Shown one piece after another: positions 15,071 to 15,242 of a DNA stretch of 15,242 nucleotides. Source of the stretch: Legionella longbeachae (GTDB taxonomy: Bacteria; Pseudomonadota; Gammaproteobacteria; Legionellales; Legionellaceae); the NCBI GenBank assembly GCA_016191305.1, contig JACPOX010000156.1, positions 2,916 to 18,157 of the forward strand, given 5' to 3'. Both the position numbers and the translations under genes were made by a program. Position 1 is the stretch's first letter. Every line of letters starts with the position of its first letter. A model generated the notes under the pieces. The model had not been told where the DNA came from and did not search any database. It was given only the letters and a program-made list of their open reading frames with translations.

Positions 15071-15242
15071 TTGCATTTAATCGCGAAGATCGATTCAACC
15101 ATAATGGCACAAAACCTAATAGAATTTCCCCTACGCCAATATATCGGCCATCCAATGAAATTGGGGAATACTAAAACAGGCTATAAAAATTAAATAGGGA
15201 GCTTTGAGTGGAGCAAATAATCTAACCTATTAATTAACAGAT
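15071..15242. other. Non-coding tail with no supported gene
   Basis: After the YbcL-like stop I see no gene, terminator or RNA in the last 172 bp. A 29-codon ATG frame (15104-15193, plus) lacks a Shine-Dalgarno, and a short open stretch on the minus strand has no clear start. A promoter for a gene beyond the window could lie here, but no convincing boxes stand out. Confidence 0.4.

Noticed and set aside
15066..15172. Minus-strand open stretch reading GEILLGFVPLW near the right edge, perhaps the end of a membrane protein
   Set aside because: Only about 33 codons between stops, with no start or family support; cannot be tied to a gene.
15104..15193. 29-codon plus-strand frame after the YbcL-like gene
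   Set aside because: No Shine-Dalgarno, no recognisable motif, and a length expected by chance.
1..15242. CRISPR array, tRNA or rRNA gene, transposase, integrase or phage genes
   Set aside because: No regularly spaced repeats, cloverleaf-like sequences or mobile-element proteins are visible; the only mobile-like trace is the palindromic repeat near 13036-13154.

Overview
This AT-rich window most likely comes from a Legionella or other Legionellaceae gammaproteobacterium. Nothing in it fixes the species. The argument rests on ordinary gammaproteobacterial housekeeping genes (moeA, a YqjG-type glutathione transferase, psuG, a YhhN protein, glutathione peroxidase, a YbcL-like protein) mixed with unrecognised cytoplasmic proteins that look like Dot/Icm effectors. 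These are a kinase-like protein ending in Cys-Cys, a large Ser-rich protein with a helical second half, and a 214-residue protein with an N-x-SGDF-x-P motif. The effector reading is inference.

Layout. Positions 1-1422 hold the molybdenum cofactor pair: the 3' end of a MoaB/MogA-type gene overlaps moeA by 17 bp. The yqjG-like gene (1408-2343, minus) converges on moeA and overlaps it by 15 bp. psuG (2530-3429, plus) follows. Positions 3469-7480, minus strand, form an accessory block: a TauD/TfdA-type dioxygenase broken by a frameshift at an 8-base homopolymer, the kinase-like gene with the terminal Cys-Cys, and a large unknown gene broken by a 1-nt shift near 7023-7025. A 176-bp intergenic region with several inverted repeats separates this block from a plus-strand run: a small exported protein, a YhhN membrane protein, then an exporter operon of lipoprotein HlyD-type adaptor, ABC ATPase, ABC-2 permease and outer-membrane factor. 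The operon overlaps or nearly abuts at every junction, but the permease is split by a frame change where an internal segment is missing. A palindromic repeat element lies across the end of the outer-membrane factor gene and supplies its last codons and its stop. A periplasmic glutathione peroxidase (minus), the SGDF-motif protein and an exported YbcL-like protein (both plus) complete the window. The last 170 bp show no convincing gene.

How it fits together. MoaB-type protein and MoeA adenylylate molybdopterin and insert molybdate. YqjG-like protein and glutathione peroxidase are thiol-based redox defence enzymes. The adaptor-ATPase-permease-outer-membrane-factor operon is a one-operon drug or metabolite exporter that is probably inactive because of its permease. 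The most notable pattern is that three genes within 7.5 kb are broken by small lesions while their neighbours remain intact. That suggests recent gene decay, switchable expression at a homopolymer, or sequence error at two of the three sites. I see no complete new multi-gene system. The best candidates for new biology are the kinase-like Cys-Cys protein, its broken neighbour, and the repeat that ends the outer-membrane factor gene.
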